DNA of 64,000 bases from Notamacropus eugenii (GCF_028372415.1 NC_092874.1:334570651-334634650); one strand, 5' to 3'; positions 31,835-42,839 are shown, numbered from the stretch's first letter. The notes: generated by a model from the letters alone, not told the origin. Numbers and translations: made by a program.

Positions 31835-31975
31835 CATGTATATAGCACCTACTATGTGGTGGGCACTGCGCTACGTGCTTTACAAATATTATTTAATCCT
31901 CACAACAACCTGTGAGGTAGGTGCTATTATTATCCCCATTTTACAATTGTGGAAACTGAGGCAAACAGGTTAGAT
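31835..31975 (-). mobile_element. MIR SINE
   Basis: 'agcacctactatgtggtggg', 'taatcctcacaacaacctgt' and 'ttgtggaaactgaggcaaac'. Confidence 0.88.
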
Positions 31976-32224
31976 AGGAAAAATTTAACCTGGGCAAAAT
32001 TAAAGCCTAGGTTTGGGATCCTGTCTAGGATGTCCCCAAAGGGAGGAGTAGAAAGGTCCTCAATGTACCTTTAGGTACATTACATTACATATAGGACAAC
32101 TATTTCTTCTACACAGAAAGAAATATTTAACATGCATTAGACCCATAAATACACATTGTCAGACTTGAAACAGGACATAGTAATTTACAATTACTGTCAT
32201 ATCCTCTGTTAGATTGAGACTTTA

Positions 32225-32423
32225 AGACTTAACATAGTTTGCAGGACTGCTAAATGGGTTTTTTACATTTCACCCTGGCTCTGCATTGTCCAAGCAATTC
32301 AGACTTCAGTCTTCTGGCAAGGCTGGCCAGAGGTTTGAGTCTTCCCTCTGTTAGTGATCATCCTCTCCAATGTAGAAATTCTTGCTGCTATTGGTCAGTT
32401 CCAAACAAGAGAACAAGGATCTC
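32225..32423. repeat. Dispersed repeat, LTR-like, related to 21000-21350
   Basis: It aligns in order with 21030-21200 and is cut off by the L1 that begins at 32424. Confidence 0.5.
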
Positions 32424-33070
32424 CACAATTCTTTTTTAAATACTATTTTCCCCCCAATTATATGTACAGACAGTTTTTAACATTCATTTTTTACAAGATT
32501 TTGAGTTCAGAATTTTTCTCCCTCCCTTTCTCCCTCCTCTCTTTCTAAAATGGTGAGCATTTGATAAAGGTTATATATATGCAATCATGAAAAACATATT
32601 TCCATATTAGTCACAGTTGTGAAAGAAGAAACAGACCAAAAAGGAAAGAAAAACCACATAAAGTAAGTGAAAAAAGTATGCTCCGATCTGCATTCAGACT
32701 CTATCAGTTCTTTCTCTGGATGGGGATATCATTTTCCATCATGAGTTTTTTGTAATTGTCTTGGATCATTGTATTGCTGAGAAAACCTGAGTCATCATAG
32801 TTGATCATCACACAACGTTGCTGCTGCTGTGTACAATGTTTTCCTGGTTCTTCTCATTTCACTTTGCAACAGTTCATACATATCATTCCAGGTTTTTCTG
32901 AAATCTGCCTTATCATAATTTCTTATTGTACAATAGTATTCCATTATATTCATATACCTCAACTTGTTCAGTCATTCCCCAACTGACGGGCATCCCCTTA
33001 ATTTCCAATATTTTGCCACTACGAGAAGAGCCGCTATAGATACTTTTGTACATGCAGGCCCTTCCCCCCC
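32424..33070 (-). mobile_element. Old L1, 3' UTR and ORF2 C-terminus (left part)
   Basis: L1 3' terminus ('ccccccaattatatgtacag'), 3' UTR and ORF2 end ('cattccaggtttttctgaaa', 'cattccccaactgacgggca'). It stops at a C/T run and resumes at 35986 with 'atgatctctttggaatacag', which is its direct continuation. Confidence 0.9.
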
Positions 33071-34056
33071 GCCCTTTTTTTTTAATTTAACTTTTAACAT
33101 TTATTTTCACAAAGTTTTGGGTTACAAATTTTCTCCCCTTTTATCCCCTCCCCCCCCAAACCCAAGCATTCTAATTGCCCCTGTGACCAATCTGCTCTCT
33201 CTTCTATCCTCCCTCTCTGCCCTTGTCTCCGTCTTCTCTTTTGTCCTGTAGGGCCAGATAGCTTTCTTGACCCCTTAACCTGTATTTCTTATTTTCTAGT
33301 GGTAAGTACATTACAGTTGATCCTAACACTTTGAGTTCCAACTGCTTTAGCTCCCTCCCTCTCCACCCCTTCCCTTTGGAGGACAAGCAATTCAATATAG
33401 GCCAAATCTGTGTAGTTTTGCAAATGATTTCCATACTAGTTGTGTTGTATAGGACTAACTATATTTCCCTCCATCCTATCCTGTCCCCCATTACTTCTAT
33501 TCTCTTATGATCCTTTCCCTCCCCATGAGTGTCGACCTCGGATTGCATTCTCCTCCCCATGCCCTCCCCTCTATCCTCCCCCCCACCCTGCTTGTGCCCT
33601 TGTCCCCCACTCTCCTGTATTGTGAGATAGATTTTCCTATCAAAATGAGTGTGCATTTTGTTCTTTCCTTTAGTGGAATGTGATGAGAGTAGACCTCATG
33701 ATTTTCTCTCGCCTCCCCTCTTTATCCCTCCACTAATAAGTCTTTGCTTGCCTCTTTTATGAGAGATAATTTGCCCCATTCAATTTCTCCCTTTCTCCTC
33801 CCAATATTTCTCTCTCACTGCTTGATTTCATTTTTTTTTTAAGATATGATCCCATCCTCTTCAATTCACTCTGTGCACTCTGTCTCTATGTATGTGTGCG
33901 TGTGTGCATGTGTCTGTGTGTACTCCCACCCAGTACCCAGATACTGAAATGTTTCAACAGTTACAAATATTGTCTTTCCATGTAGGAATGTAAACAGTTC
34001 AACTTTAGTAAGTCCCTTATGACTTCTCTTTGCTGTTCACCTTTTCATGGTTCTCT

Positions 34057-35144
34057 TCATTCTTGTGTTTGAAAGTCAAATTTTCTTTTCAGCTCTGGTC
34101 TTTTCATCAAGAAAACCTGAAAATCCTCCATTTCATTGAAAGACCATTTTTTCTCCTGAAGTATTATACTCAGTTTTGCTGGGTAGGTGATTCTTGGTTT
34201 TAGTCCTAGTTCCTTTGACTTCTGGAATATCCTATTCCATTCCCTTCGATCCCTTAATGTAGAGGGTGCTAGATCTTGTGTTATCCTGATTGTATTTCCA
34301 CAATACTTGAATTGTTTCTTTCTAGCTGCTTGCAATATTTTCTCTTTGACCTGGGAACTCTGGAATTTGGCCACAATGTTCCTAGGAGTTTCTCTTTTTG
34401 GATCTCTTTCATGCGGTGTTCTGTGGATTCCTTGAATATTTATTTTGCCCTCTGGTTCTAGAATCTCAGGGCAGTTTTCCTTGATAATTTCATGGAAGAT
34501 GATGTCTAGGCTCTTCTTTTGATCATGGTTTTCAGGTAGTCCCAGAATTTTTACATTGTCTCTCCTGAATCTATTTTCCAGGTCAGTTGTTTTTCCAATA
34601 AGATATTTCACATTATCTTCCATTTTTCCAATCTTCTCGCTGTGTCCTGTGATATCTGTCTTTCTCATAAAGTCTTTAGCATCCATCTGTGCCATTCTAG
34701 TTTGAAAGAACTATTTTCTTCAGTGAGCTTTTGAATCTCCTTTTCCATTTGGCTAATTCTGCTTTTGAAAACATTCTTCTCCTCGTTGGCTTTTTGAACC
34801 TCTTTTGCCAATTGAGTTAGGCTAGTTTTCAAGGTGTTAATTTCTTCAACATTTTTTTGGTTCTCCTTTAGCAGGGAGCTGATCTGCTTTTCATGCTTCT
34901 CTTTCATCCCTCTCATTTCTCTTCCCAGCTTTTCTTCCACCTCTCTAACTTGATTTTCAAAATTCTTTTTGAGCTCTTCCATGGCCTGAGCCCATTGGGT
35001 GGGCTGGGACACAGAATCCTTGATTTCTGTGTCTTTGCCTGATGATAAGCATTGTTCTTCCTCGTCAGAAAGGAAGGGAGGAAGTGTCTTTTCTCCAAGA
35101 AAGTACCCTTCAATAGTTTTATTTCTTTTCCCTTTTCTTGGCAT
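34057..35144 (-). pseudogene. L1-type ORF1 (RNA-binding chaperone), one frameshift
   Basis: ORF1p binds element RNA as a trimer. The start is taken at 35144 (MPRKGKRNK...), as in related L1 ORF1s; an in-frame upstream Met at 35237 lies in the 5' UTR. Frame 1 (to 34665) has a basic N-terminus and a long heptad-rich coiled coil (MEELKKNFENQVREVEEKLG onward). Frame 2 (34695-34057) has the RRM-like part with 'NVKILGLPE' and a C-terminal domain with 'RDRREWNRIF' and 'PRITYPAKLSI', then a stop after KFDFQTQE. The frames join at about 34695-34700, so a 1-base indel breaks an otherwise open frame of about 360 codons. No other stops are seen, consistent with a fairly young copy. Confidence 0.9.
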
Positions 35145-35519
35145 TCTCCCCAGCCAGTGGCTTGACCTCTGAATATTCTCCTCACACCCACCTTGCCTCC
35201 TGGTCCTCCCAGCCAGCGTTTGGGGACTGAGATTCAAATGCTGCTTCCCGCCTTAGGGCTTTTGGCGGGGGCAGGGCTGCTATTCAGTGTGAGAATTAAG
35301 TTCAGATGGTCAGGTCGGGGCAGGGCAGCCTCTCAGGCTCAGTTCCCTCAGGGGGTTTATGCACAGACCTTCCACAATGGATCCAGGCTCCCGCCCACTT
35401 GGGGAGCCCCTGTCTGCAGCCTCCTCTCAGCTTCTATCTCCTGGGGGGGCCCGAGCCATGGGGGCACCCCACTCCCCTCTCGACCCGCCAAAGCGACTCT
35501 CTCACCGACCATCCTCACC

Positions 35520-35835
35520 TGTGGGTGGAGGGGCTTGTGCCGCCACTGGAGATCCCGTCTCTGAAGTCTGCTTGGATCTGTACCTCTCGGAGCCGAGGCC
35601 ACCACAGGTCTGGGCTGGGCTCCGCGTCTGCAGCGCGACGGACCTTTTGCGAGAGGTTTGCAGTTCCCTCTGTGGGTGGAGGGACCCGTGTGGCCGCAGG
35701 AGATCCCGTCCCCGTAGCCCACTCGGATCTTTTCCTCACGGTGTCGCGGCCGCTGCAGGGCTGCACTCAGCTCCCAGTCCCGGCGCCCAGTCCGCAGCGC
35801 GAAGGACCCCCCGCAAGAGGTTTGCAGGTCTCTCC
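35520..35835 (-). repeat. Tandem 150-165-bp units in the 5' UTR
   Basis: 'tgtgggtggaggg' recurs at 35520 and 35671, 'ggagatcccgtc' recurs within each unit, and a 'cagcgcga' then 'gagaggtttgcag'/'caagaggtttgcag' block recurs at 35631 and 35795. This suggests an imperfect two-unit array. Confidence 0.8.
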
Positions 35836-35963
35836 GGAACAGAAATCTCCCTCGCTCCAATATTCCGTGGCCTCTGGGTGCAGAATTCACCGTGAGTTGA
35901 TCCCCTCTAGCCATTCTGTGGGTTGTGGGTTCGGAGCTATGTGTATGTGCGTCTTTCTACTCC

Positions 35964-35971
35964 GCCATCTT
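35964..35971 (-). promoter_or_regulatory. YY1-like site at the L1 5' end
   Basis: The minus strand reads AAGATGGC within GGAGCCAAGATGGCGG, the motif at the start of many mammalian L1 5' UTRs that positions transcription initiation. Confidence 0.65.
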
Positions 35972-35985
35972 GGCTCCGCCCCCCC

Positions 35986-36145
35986 CCTTTTTTTATGATC
36001 TCTTTGGAATACAGACTTAGTAGTGGTATTGCTGGATCAAAGGGTATGCACAGTTTGGTTGCCCTTTAGGCATAATTCCAAATTGCTCTCCAGATGGTTG
36101 AATCAGTTCACCACTCCACCAACATTGCATTAGTGTCCCAATTTG
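35986..36145 (-). mobile_element. Old L1 ORF2 C-terminus (right part)
   Basis: 'gtggtattgctggatcaaag', 'gcataattccaaattgctct' and 'ccactccaccaacattgcat': the same block as at 11590-11705, continuing from 33070. Confidence 0.9.
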
Positions 36146-37436
36146 ATCTTCATAATTCTTATGAGGTTGTCTATGAGGCTGGGTATGTTTATCTTGGGCT
36201 TTCTATTCAGTCAAGTATACTCAGGAAAGACATAAAACAAAAGTAGCAACCAGAGGCTTATCGCCCTTTTAAATGTCCACTGAATCAAGCTCATTTATTA
36301 CCCCATGATTAAACTAGAGTTTTTACAAAAAGGAATATTTACTTCAGAAGGATAATCACAAATACACAACCCACTCTCCCTACAACACATTATCACCTTT
36401 TCCCCTTGTATCACCTTAGTCTCTGGTGAAAGGAAGCTTAGCTTAGCTTGGTGCCCATATAGCCCAGTTCCAAGTCTAAAACTCTCCCTGAGGGTGGAGT
36501 CCTGGCTTCTCAGGGTTTTCATGCTGAAATAGTTGACCATATCACCAAGTCTGCAATCCTGGCTTCAAGGTTTCCATGGTTCTCCCTCCAACAGCGAATC
36601 ACCTCTGGCACCTGAAACTGAGGACAAAGCAGAAACAAACACCTGCAGGTCAATTTCTCAGAGATGGGGAAAAAGGGGGAAAACAAGGCAAGGGATATCA
36701 CTGGTTCATGGCTTCCATGATAGGTACAGCAGCTAGGAGCACAGCTGAAAGGAGAAGGTGAGAGCAAACAGCTTGCTACACTACTTTTGAAGACACTGAT
36801 AGCCGATCAAGAAGTCTACTCTCTCTACCAGGTACAGTTCTCCCTTCCACCATGACAAAGAGAGATAAGGCTCAAACTGTACCTTCCTGGTGGAATCTCT
36901 TCCTGGTTGTCTAAAAAAGGAACACCCACATGAAGTGAGGGCCCTTTGATTTGGCAGATGTCCCCAGATCTCACAGGTCCCCACACCCTAGCCTGCTGAA
37001 CAGGTGTTTCCATATGGAGTCAAGGGGGACTCTAAGGCTACAATAGCCTCATTGAATATCTCTTCTGTGCTATGGCTAAGTAAATCTCCTTTTGTTAATT
37101 GTTCAACGACCTGAGAGTGTCTCATTTCATTCCACCTTAGAGCCTGACCTCCACATGTGCTGGAGCTGCCTGCCACAGTTTTCCATTTCTTCTGATGGAG
37201 GGAAGGGAAGGGCACCAGTCCTATATCCACCCATCAAAGAAAATCCTTAAAGACTCAGCAGATGGGAAGAGGAAAGTGAGACCCAGGACAGGCAACCCCT
37301 TTTAAATATCTATTGAATCAAGTCTTTCCTGGTCAATAGCTAATAAAGGGACTATTTCATTGTCCCAAAGTGCCCAAGTCATTTCTTTCTGAGCTGTTTC
37401 CCCTCTGGTGCAATGGGCAGATGAGAACAATTTGTT
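36146..37436. mobile_element. LTR-like remnants (ERV family A), plus unassigned sequence
   Basis: The reverse complement of about 37045-37125 (atagcacagaagagatattc) aligns with 57205-57270 and 58840-58890, so this is an opposite-orientation relative of those LTR-like copies. A short direct repeat (cttttaaat...attgaatcaag or ctgaatcaag) occurs at 36267 and 37299. Many short overlapping frames exist but none looks coding. Confidence 0.45.
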
Positions 37437-37715
37437 CCAATGGCTGTGAAGAAGGCTAAAGCAGGTGCTGTGCGGTGCTTAGAGGTTGGCCAGACATTGA
37501 TGATGCCACGTCATTCTCTGCATTCTGGGTTATCACCAGTCATCTTCACTTTTGTCTTGCCACTGGACCTCGATGACTCTGAAAGAGAGAGTGAGGCTGG
37601 GGACTTAGCTCAACTCTGTCTCATATGAGTCCAATTTATGTGCAAGTCAAAATATTAAGATGTTGCCCATGATGTCACCGATCCTTTCCAAAAGAAGATG
37701 AACAGTAACAAATAT
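37437..37715 (+). mobile_element. RTE-tailed dispersed repeat (copy 5)
   Basis: 'aatggctgtgaagaaggcta', 'ctcgatgactctgaaagaga' and 'catgatgtcaccgatccttt' are the sense copy. The 62-codon frame in it may be a relic of an RTE ORF end. Confidence 0.75.
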
Positions 37716-38084
37716 AGGCAGGACAGAGGTTCAGCATTCCGCAAGGTATAATCCACCATACTTAAAACATTAAGATTCATACAAAGTTAAGACATAGGCC
37801 TGGAATAAAATCTATTATGACTCAGGTGAATAAAAAACTTCAGAAGTAGCAAGCAGTAGCTCAAACAAGACAAGACAATGGTAAAGATAGATATGGTTAA
37901 AAGAAATAAGCAGGGTAACAACATTGCACTTTAAGACACTATATATAATGAAATAATATCAATTCTAAGTATGTACTCTGAATGATTTGGCATCTATATA
38001 ACCTAAAGGAAAAGCTAATCTAACTGCAGAGAGAAATAGGTAGTAAAATAATCATTTCTGGGGTTCTTAATATGTCCCTTTTTT
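37716..38084. other. AT-rich unassigned sequence
   Basis: No repeat family or gene is recognisable. Confidence 0.3.
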
Positions 38085-38300
38085 GACTTGGACAAATCTA
38101 ACAAAATATACAAACAAAAAAGAAATTAAAAGATCTGAATTGAACTTTAGAAAAGTTAGATATCATAGACATTTGGTGACAAATAGAGAACTCAGGGGAC
38201 TGCTGGGGAACGGGAATCATAAAGCATGCATGTATTTCTCAGCTTTGCATGACAACCTTACAAAGATTACATACTGGGGTGGAGTGGGGGGAATCTCATC
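38085..38300 (+). mobile_element. Probable L1 ORF2 endonuclease-domain relic
   Basis: The plus frame includes 'GNGNHKACMYFSALHDNLT' followed by KITYWGG, resembling the 'FFSA..H.T.SKIDHI.G' block of L1 ORF2 endonuclease. The rest of the domain is missing. Confidence 0.45.
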
Positions 38301-38309
38301 AACAAACAC

Positions 38310-38680
38310 AGAAAAGTAAATGATTCTTGGACTTATTTGTCTAGCTCAGACTTCTCTGCTGACTTCCATTTGCACATTTCCAGAGGCCTATTGGATATTT
38401 CTGACAGGATGCCCCCTTGGACATCTTAAACTTATCATCATATCCAGAACTGAACTCTTTATATCCCCCTGCCCAACGCCCCTTTATCTAACTTCCCTAT
38501 TAATGTCAAAGGTACCCCCAGACTCTCACTCCCCCAGACTCACAAGGTAGGTGTAATCTCAATCACTAATTTTCTCTCATCCCCTATATCCAACCAGTGA
38601 CCAAACCTTATACATTCTACATTGGTAACATCTTCCAAAGAGTCTTCCTTCTCTGTTCTGACACTGCCACAACTCTCGTC
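38310..38680 (+). mobile_element. L2 ORF2, left piece
   Basis: 'ctattggatatttctgacag', 'catcatatccagaactgaac' and 'atccaaccagtgaccaaacc' follow the sense L2 ORF2 order. It resumes at 39190. Confidence 0.8.
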
Positions 38681-38850
38681 TAGGTGACACAGTAGATAGA
38701 TAGAGTGCTGGGTGTAGATTCAGGAAGACCTGAGTTCAAATCCAGCTTTAGACCCTTACTAAGCCATGCGGCCCAGGGCAAGCTACTTAACCTTTATTTG
38801 CTTTAGTTTCCTCAGCTGTAAAATGGGGATAATAATAAAATAAGATAATA
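38680..38850 (+). mobile_element. tRNA-headed SINE with MIR-type end
   Basis: 'taggtgacacagtagataga', 'aggaagacctgagttcaaat' and 'agctgtaaaatggggataat' in L2. Confidence 0.82.
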
Positions 38851-38851
<1 letters not shown>

Positions 38852-38915
<64 letters not shown>

Positions 38916-38918
38916 TTA
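38852..38918. repeat. (TAC)n microsatellite
   Basis: About 22 TAC units directly after the SINE 3' end. Confidence 0.95.
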
Positions 38919-38920
38919 CT

Positions 38921-39187
38921 GTTGTTGATGTTGAGTCGTTTCAGCCATGTCCAATTCTTTGTGACCCCATTTGGGATTTTCTTGGTAAAGATAATGGAGT
39001 GGTTTGTGCCATTTCCTTCTCCAGCTCATTTTACAGATGAGGAAACTGAGGCAAACAGAGTGAAGTGACTTACCCATTGTCACAGTCACACAGCTAGTGT
39101 CTGAAGCCAGATTTGAACTCATGAAGATGAATCTTCCCGATTCTAAGCCCCGTGCTCTATCTAGCTCTATCCACTGTACCACTTAGC
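38921..39187 (-). mobile_element. Mar-1-like CORE-SINE
   Basis: Complete antisense copy ('acagatgaggaaactgaggc', 'tcacacagctagtgtctgaa'). Confidence 0.92.
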
Positions 39188-39189
39188 TT

Positions 39190-39718
39190 CTCCTTCTCCC
39201 TCTTCACCCCCTTACCCCCATTAAATCAACTTTAGCAGTTCCCTATTACCCAGGATCAAATATAAAATCCTCTATTTGACTTTTAAATCCTCCATAGCCT
39301 ACTCCCTTCCTACCTTTTGAATTTACACTCTGATCTGAACTCTGCAGTCCAGTAACACTAACCTCCTTGATCATCCTTAAATAAGACAATTCATTTCCAG
39401 ATTCCAGGCATTTTCACTGGCTGTCCCCACTGCCTGAAACTCTTTACCTCCTCATCTCTGCCTCTTAGCTTCCCTGGTTTCCTTCAAGTCTCAGCTAAAC
39501 TCCTACCTTCTGAATTTTTCTACCTTTCTTCCACTTCTAAATACTCGTGTCTTCCCTCTGCTGATTGTCTCTAAAGGTTTACACGTTGACTCTCCGATTA
39601 GACTGTTGGCTCTTTGAGAACAAGGATTGTCTTTTGTCTTTCTTTGTGTTGCCATCAGTACAGGCATTGTGTTGCACAGTAACTGGCACACAGTTGGCAC
39701 TTAATAAATGCTAGTTGA
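39190..39718 (+). mobile_element. L2 ORF2 end and 3' UTR, right piece
   Basis: 'ccaggatcaaatataaaatc', 'ctgtccccactgcctgaaac', 'gcctcttagcttccctggtt', 'tggcacacagttggcactta' and 'ataaatgctagttgac': an excellent L2 3' end. Confidence 0.92.
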
Positions 39719-39729
39719 CTATTTAATAA

Positions 39730-41395
39730 TAGTTCTGAAAATGCTAGTCTTAGAATCAAGACAAAAAAAAGAAATTGAAAGAATAAGCACAAAGAGGAAA
39801 TAAATTTATCATTTTTTGCAGACAAGATGGTCCACTTCAAGAATCCTAGAGATTAACATTTTGTTTTCAAATTGAAACAATAATTTCATTAAAGTATCTG
39901 GATATGAAACAAACCCATGGAAACCATTAGTTTTTTGTATGTTATTAACTTATTAATTTGTGGGAAGAGACAGAATAAGAAGTTCCACTCTTAATAACCA
40001 AAATATAAAAAATATCAGAGTATCCACCTACCAAGATACCCTCAGGACTCAGGATAAATAAAGCAACAAAATATTCTTTATGGAAATAAAGGAAAATTTG
40101 AATAATTGAGAAAATATTAATTGCTTATAGTTGGGCCAAACCAAAATGATAAAAATGATGATATTGTCTAAATTAATTTATAGATTTCCTGCCCTACTAA
40201 TCAAAGTACAAAGGTAATAAATATATTATATTTATATATTATTATGTTTTATAGATCTAGGCAAAGTCATAACAAAATTCATCCGTAGGAACAAAAATTC
40301 AAGAATCTCAAGGGAAATCATGAAAATAAGTAAGAATGATGGGAGTATGGTAATATCAGATCTCAGACTATAAGACAGTCCAATAATCGTTGAAACTATC
40401 ACCTGCTGGTTATAAAAAGAGTTGATCAATAAAGTAGACTAAGTAAACAAGGCCCAGAAATAATTGAACATGGTAACACAGTGTTTGATAACCCAAAGAA
40501 CACCAATTTTGGCACAAGTTAGACTAGAATAAGGTCTCCCTGTTTGAGAAAATCTATTGGAAAAACTAGGAGCAGTCTGGTAGAAATTAGGTGTGGACTA
40601 ACATTTTACCACACTTGCCACAATGAACTCCAGATGCACACATGACCTAGATATAAAAGGTCACATCATAGCAATATTAGAAGACAAAGGAAAGAAACAC
40701 TTTTCACAACTATAAGCAATGAGAGAATTCTTAATTTAAATAAAGGAAGTTAAAAATAAAATAGAAAATCTCAGATAAATTTGAAAACTGGCATAAACAA
40801 AATAAATGCTGTTAGAATCAGAAGGGAAATAATTAATTTGGGTAAAAATATTCACAGTAAATTTCTGTAACAAAGGTCTAAATCCAGATGTATAAAGAAT
40901 TTGATATAATATATATAAGAATAAGAGCTATTCCCCAATAGATGAAAAGTCATTTCCAAAAAAAAGAAATGCAAGCCATCAATAACTGTATGGAAAAAAT
41001 GCTCCATATGTCTAAAACTGAAAGGAATATAATTTTTAAAAACTCTGAAATTTAATCTTACATTCATCAGATTGGCAAAGATGGCAAAATTTTTGGAAGG
41101 GCTGTGGGAAGGCAAGAACACTAATATAGTGTTAATGGAGCTGTGCAATGGTTCAACTATCTACAGAATAATTTGTAACTTTATCCACAAAGTCACTAAA
41201 CTGTACATACCCATTGAACTAGAAACACCACTATTAGACATGTATCCAAAAGTCAAGGGCAGAAGGAAGAGACCCATATGTACAAGGATATTTATAGCAG
41301 CACTTTTTGATGTAATATAGAACAAGAAACAAAATAATTGTCCACTAATTGTGGAGTATGACTGAACAAATTGTGGCATATGAATATGTAGGGAA
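39730..41395 (+). mobile_element. L1 ORF2 C-terminal half, decayed
   Basis: Sense L1 with many stops. The 39890-40200 part is the post-RT region, and 'taagttgggccaaacc' gives a 'VGP'-type motif. 41200-41300 encodes 'PIELETPLLDMYPKVKG', a degenerate PYDPAIPLLGIYPKE block. It ends near 'gtggcatatgaatatgtagg'. Confidence 0.85.
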
Positions 41396-42839
41396 AGATT
41401 TTATTTTCTCACTCAGTTGGTATAGTCATAGATGATGAAGTGATGACATGGTAACAGTGTTAAAATCTGATCATCCCTTCACTGAGGACGAGTATCTGTC
41501 TCTGACTGTGTCTGAAAAAGCAGTAGGATTACCTGGGCTGAGAAGTGGCACAACTTTGGGGGCCTTTAAATTGCTAAACCCTGGAGCTAATGAAGAGTTC
41601 AGCAGTCTGAGGGAGTGCAGGGCAGGAGCAGCCTGTGGAGACCCCCTTTGGGTACATGTTACACCTAATATTAGCCTAATTGCTGAGACAACAGAAATAC
41701 ACAGTTAAGTGACTTTTTGGGTATAGATTCAAATTGTTCTCCAGAAAGGTTGAACCACTATACCAGCAATGCATTTAGTGCACTCAATCTTCTCATAGTT
41801 CCTCCACCAATTTCTATTTTCCTCTTCTTTAATCAAAATCGTCCATTTTACATTTACAATCATTTCTACCCCTCTCGCCTCCAATCACTACCTCCCCAGC
41901 CCTACCCCAATGGACATGTTTTCTAGCAGTGGAGATCTTCCCTCAGAAAAAGACACCCCACCCAGCAATTCTGAAATTCTTTGGTTCAAAAGAGTCTGGT
42001 AGGAGCCAGCAGTCAAGCACAAACACATATTACAGACTGACAAGGACATAAGGAGGCAGTCACTTGAAGCCAGAAGCAGCTTTGAGGAGTGGGACCTCTG
42101 GCAGCAGAAAAGAAAAATGACTATGGACTTGGAAGACAGCTAGACCTGACCTTAGAAAGTCATTCTACAGAGAGAGGCAGAACCTAACAGCCCAGATAAA
42201 CATCTTGTCCAGAGCACAGACACTCTGCCCAGGTGGAAGTTGCCAGCTAAGGAATTTATGAGGACTCTCCAGGAGAGAAAGAACTTTAAGGCTAGGCATT
42301 ATTGGAGCAGCTAAGGGCTTTGGCTGATGTGTTCCCGTAAGTTATGTCCACTGTCTCCACACTGTCCAAGTATATTTACTGGAGCGTATGCCCCGGGTTC
42401 CTGGGGAGGAAAGATGTTTGAAGACATCAGAGTAACTTTTCTCACTATGCCATCTCAGTAAATATCTTTGCTAAGAGCTAATTATGTCTACTCCTAATGA
42501 TAGTTTTGGGTTTTAGAAGTTAACCCCTTTTTATTTTGTCATCTTTCTCCCTGGAACCCAACCTGTGAGTAAGAGTTCACATTGGGGAATAATCTTTATT
42601 TTAAATGAATGTTTATTGAGCCTATTTAGATCAACATATTTTGACCAATTAATTCTGGTATTGCATGTGTCATCTCAAGATGAAACACACCACATACATC
42701 CTAAATTTTCCCTTTCAAAATAACAGCCTTACATGCTTGATTCTTTGGGAATGCAGAACCAATTTTTGGCTTCCTCACTGACAAACCTCATAAATTAATA
42801 AATATAACCTCATGGTCTTCCTTAATTGGGGGGAGTAAT
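41396..42839. other. Mixed unassigned; short L1-like piece at 41705-41790 (minus)
   Basis: The 41705-41790 stretch 'gttctccagaaaggttgaac' looks like antisense L1 ORF2. The remainder, including an 86-codon frame at 41448-41708, matches nothing I know. Confidence 0.35.

Larger units (their letters stand above)
33071..35985 (-). mobile_element. HAL1-like L1 element: 5' UTR, ORF1, 3' UTR, no ORF2
   Basis: Reading on the minus strand: a 5' start with GGAGCCAAGATGGCGG (35963-35978), a GC-rich 5' UTR of about 840 bp, ORF1 (35144-34057), then about 1 kb of 3' sequence ending in a poly(A) (plus-strand T run at 33075-33083). No ORF2 coding is present between ORF1 and the 3' end. Total is about 2.9 kb. 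It lies inside an older L1. The C-run/T-run at both borders is compatible with a target duplication but its exact extent is ambiguous. Confidence 0.85.
35145..35985 (-). promoter_or_regulatory. GC-rich 5' UTR/promoter of the HAL1-like element
   Basis: CpG-rich compared with the flanks. It begins with the YY1-type start motif and contains two tandem units of about 150-165 bp (35520-35670 and 35671-35835). Long frames on both strands (185 codons minus; 178 and 230 codons plus) result from the GC-rich composition and are not accepted as genes. Confidence 0.75.

Noticed and set aside
34057..35237. Host gene for a coiled-coil protein
   Set aside because: The coiled coil followed by RRM-like and C-terminal motifs, the 5' UTR start motif and the A-tail make it L1-type ORF1.
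35357..35914. 185-codon minus-strand frame in the HAL1-like 5' UTR as a second protein
   Set aside because: It lies upstream of ORF1 in the 5' UTR; GC-rich sequence is open in three frames at once, so length is not evidence.
41448..41708. 86-codon plus frame as a small gene
   Set aside because: No recognisable homology and it sits between L1 fragments. Chance open frame is the simpler reading.
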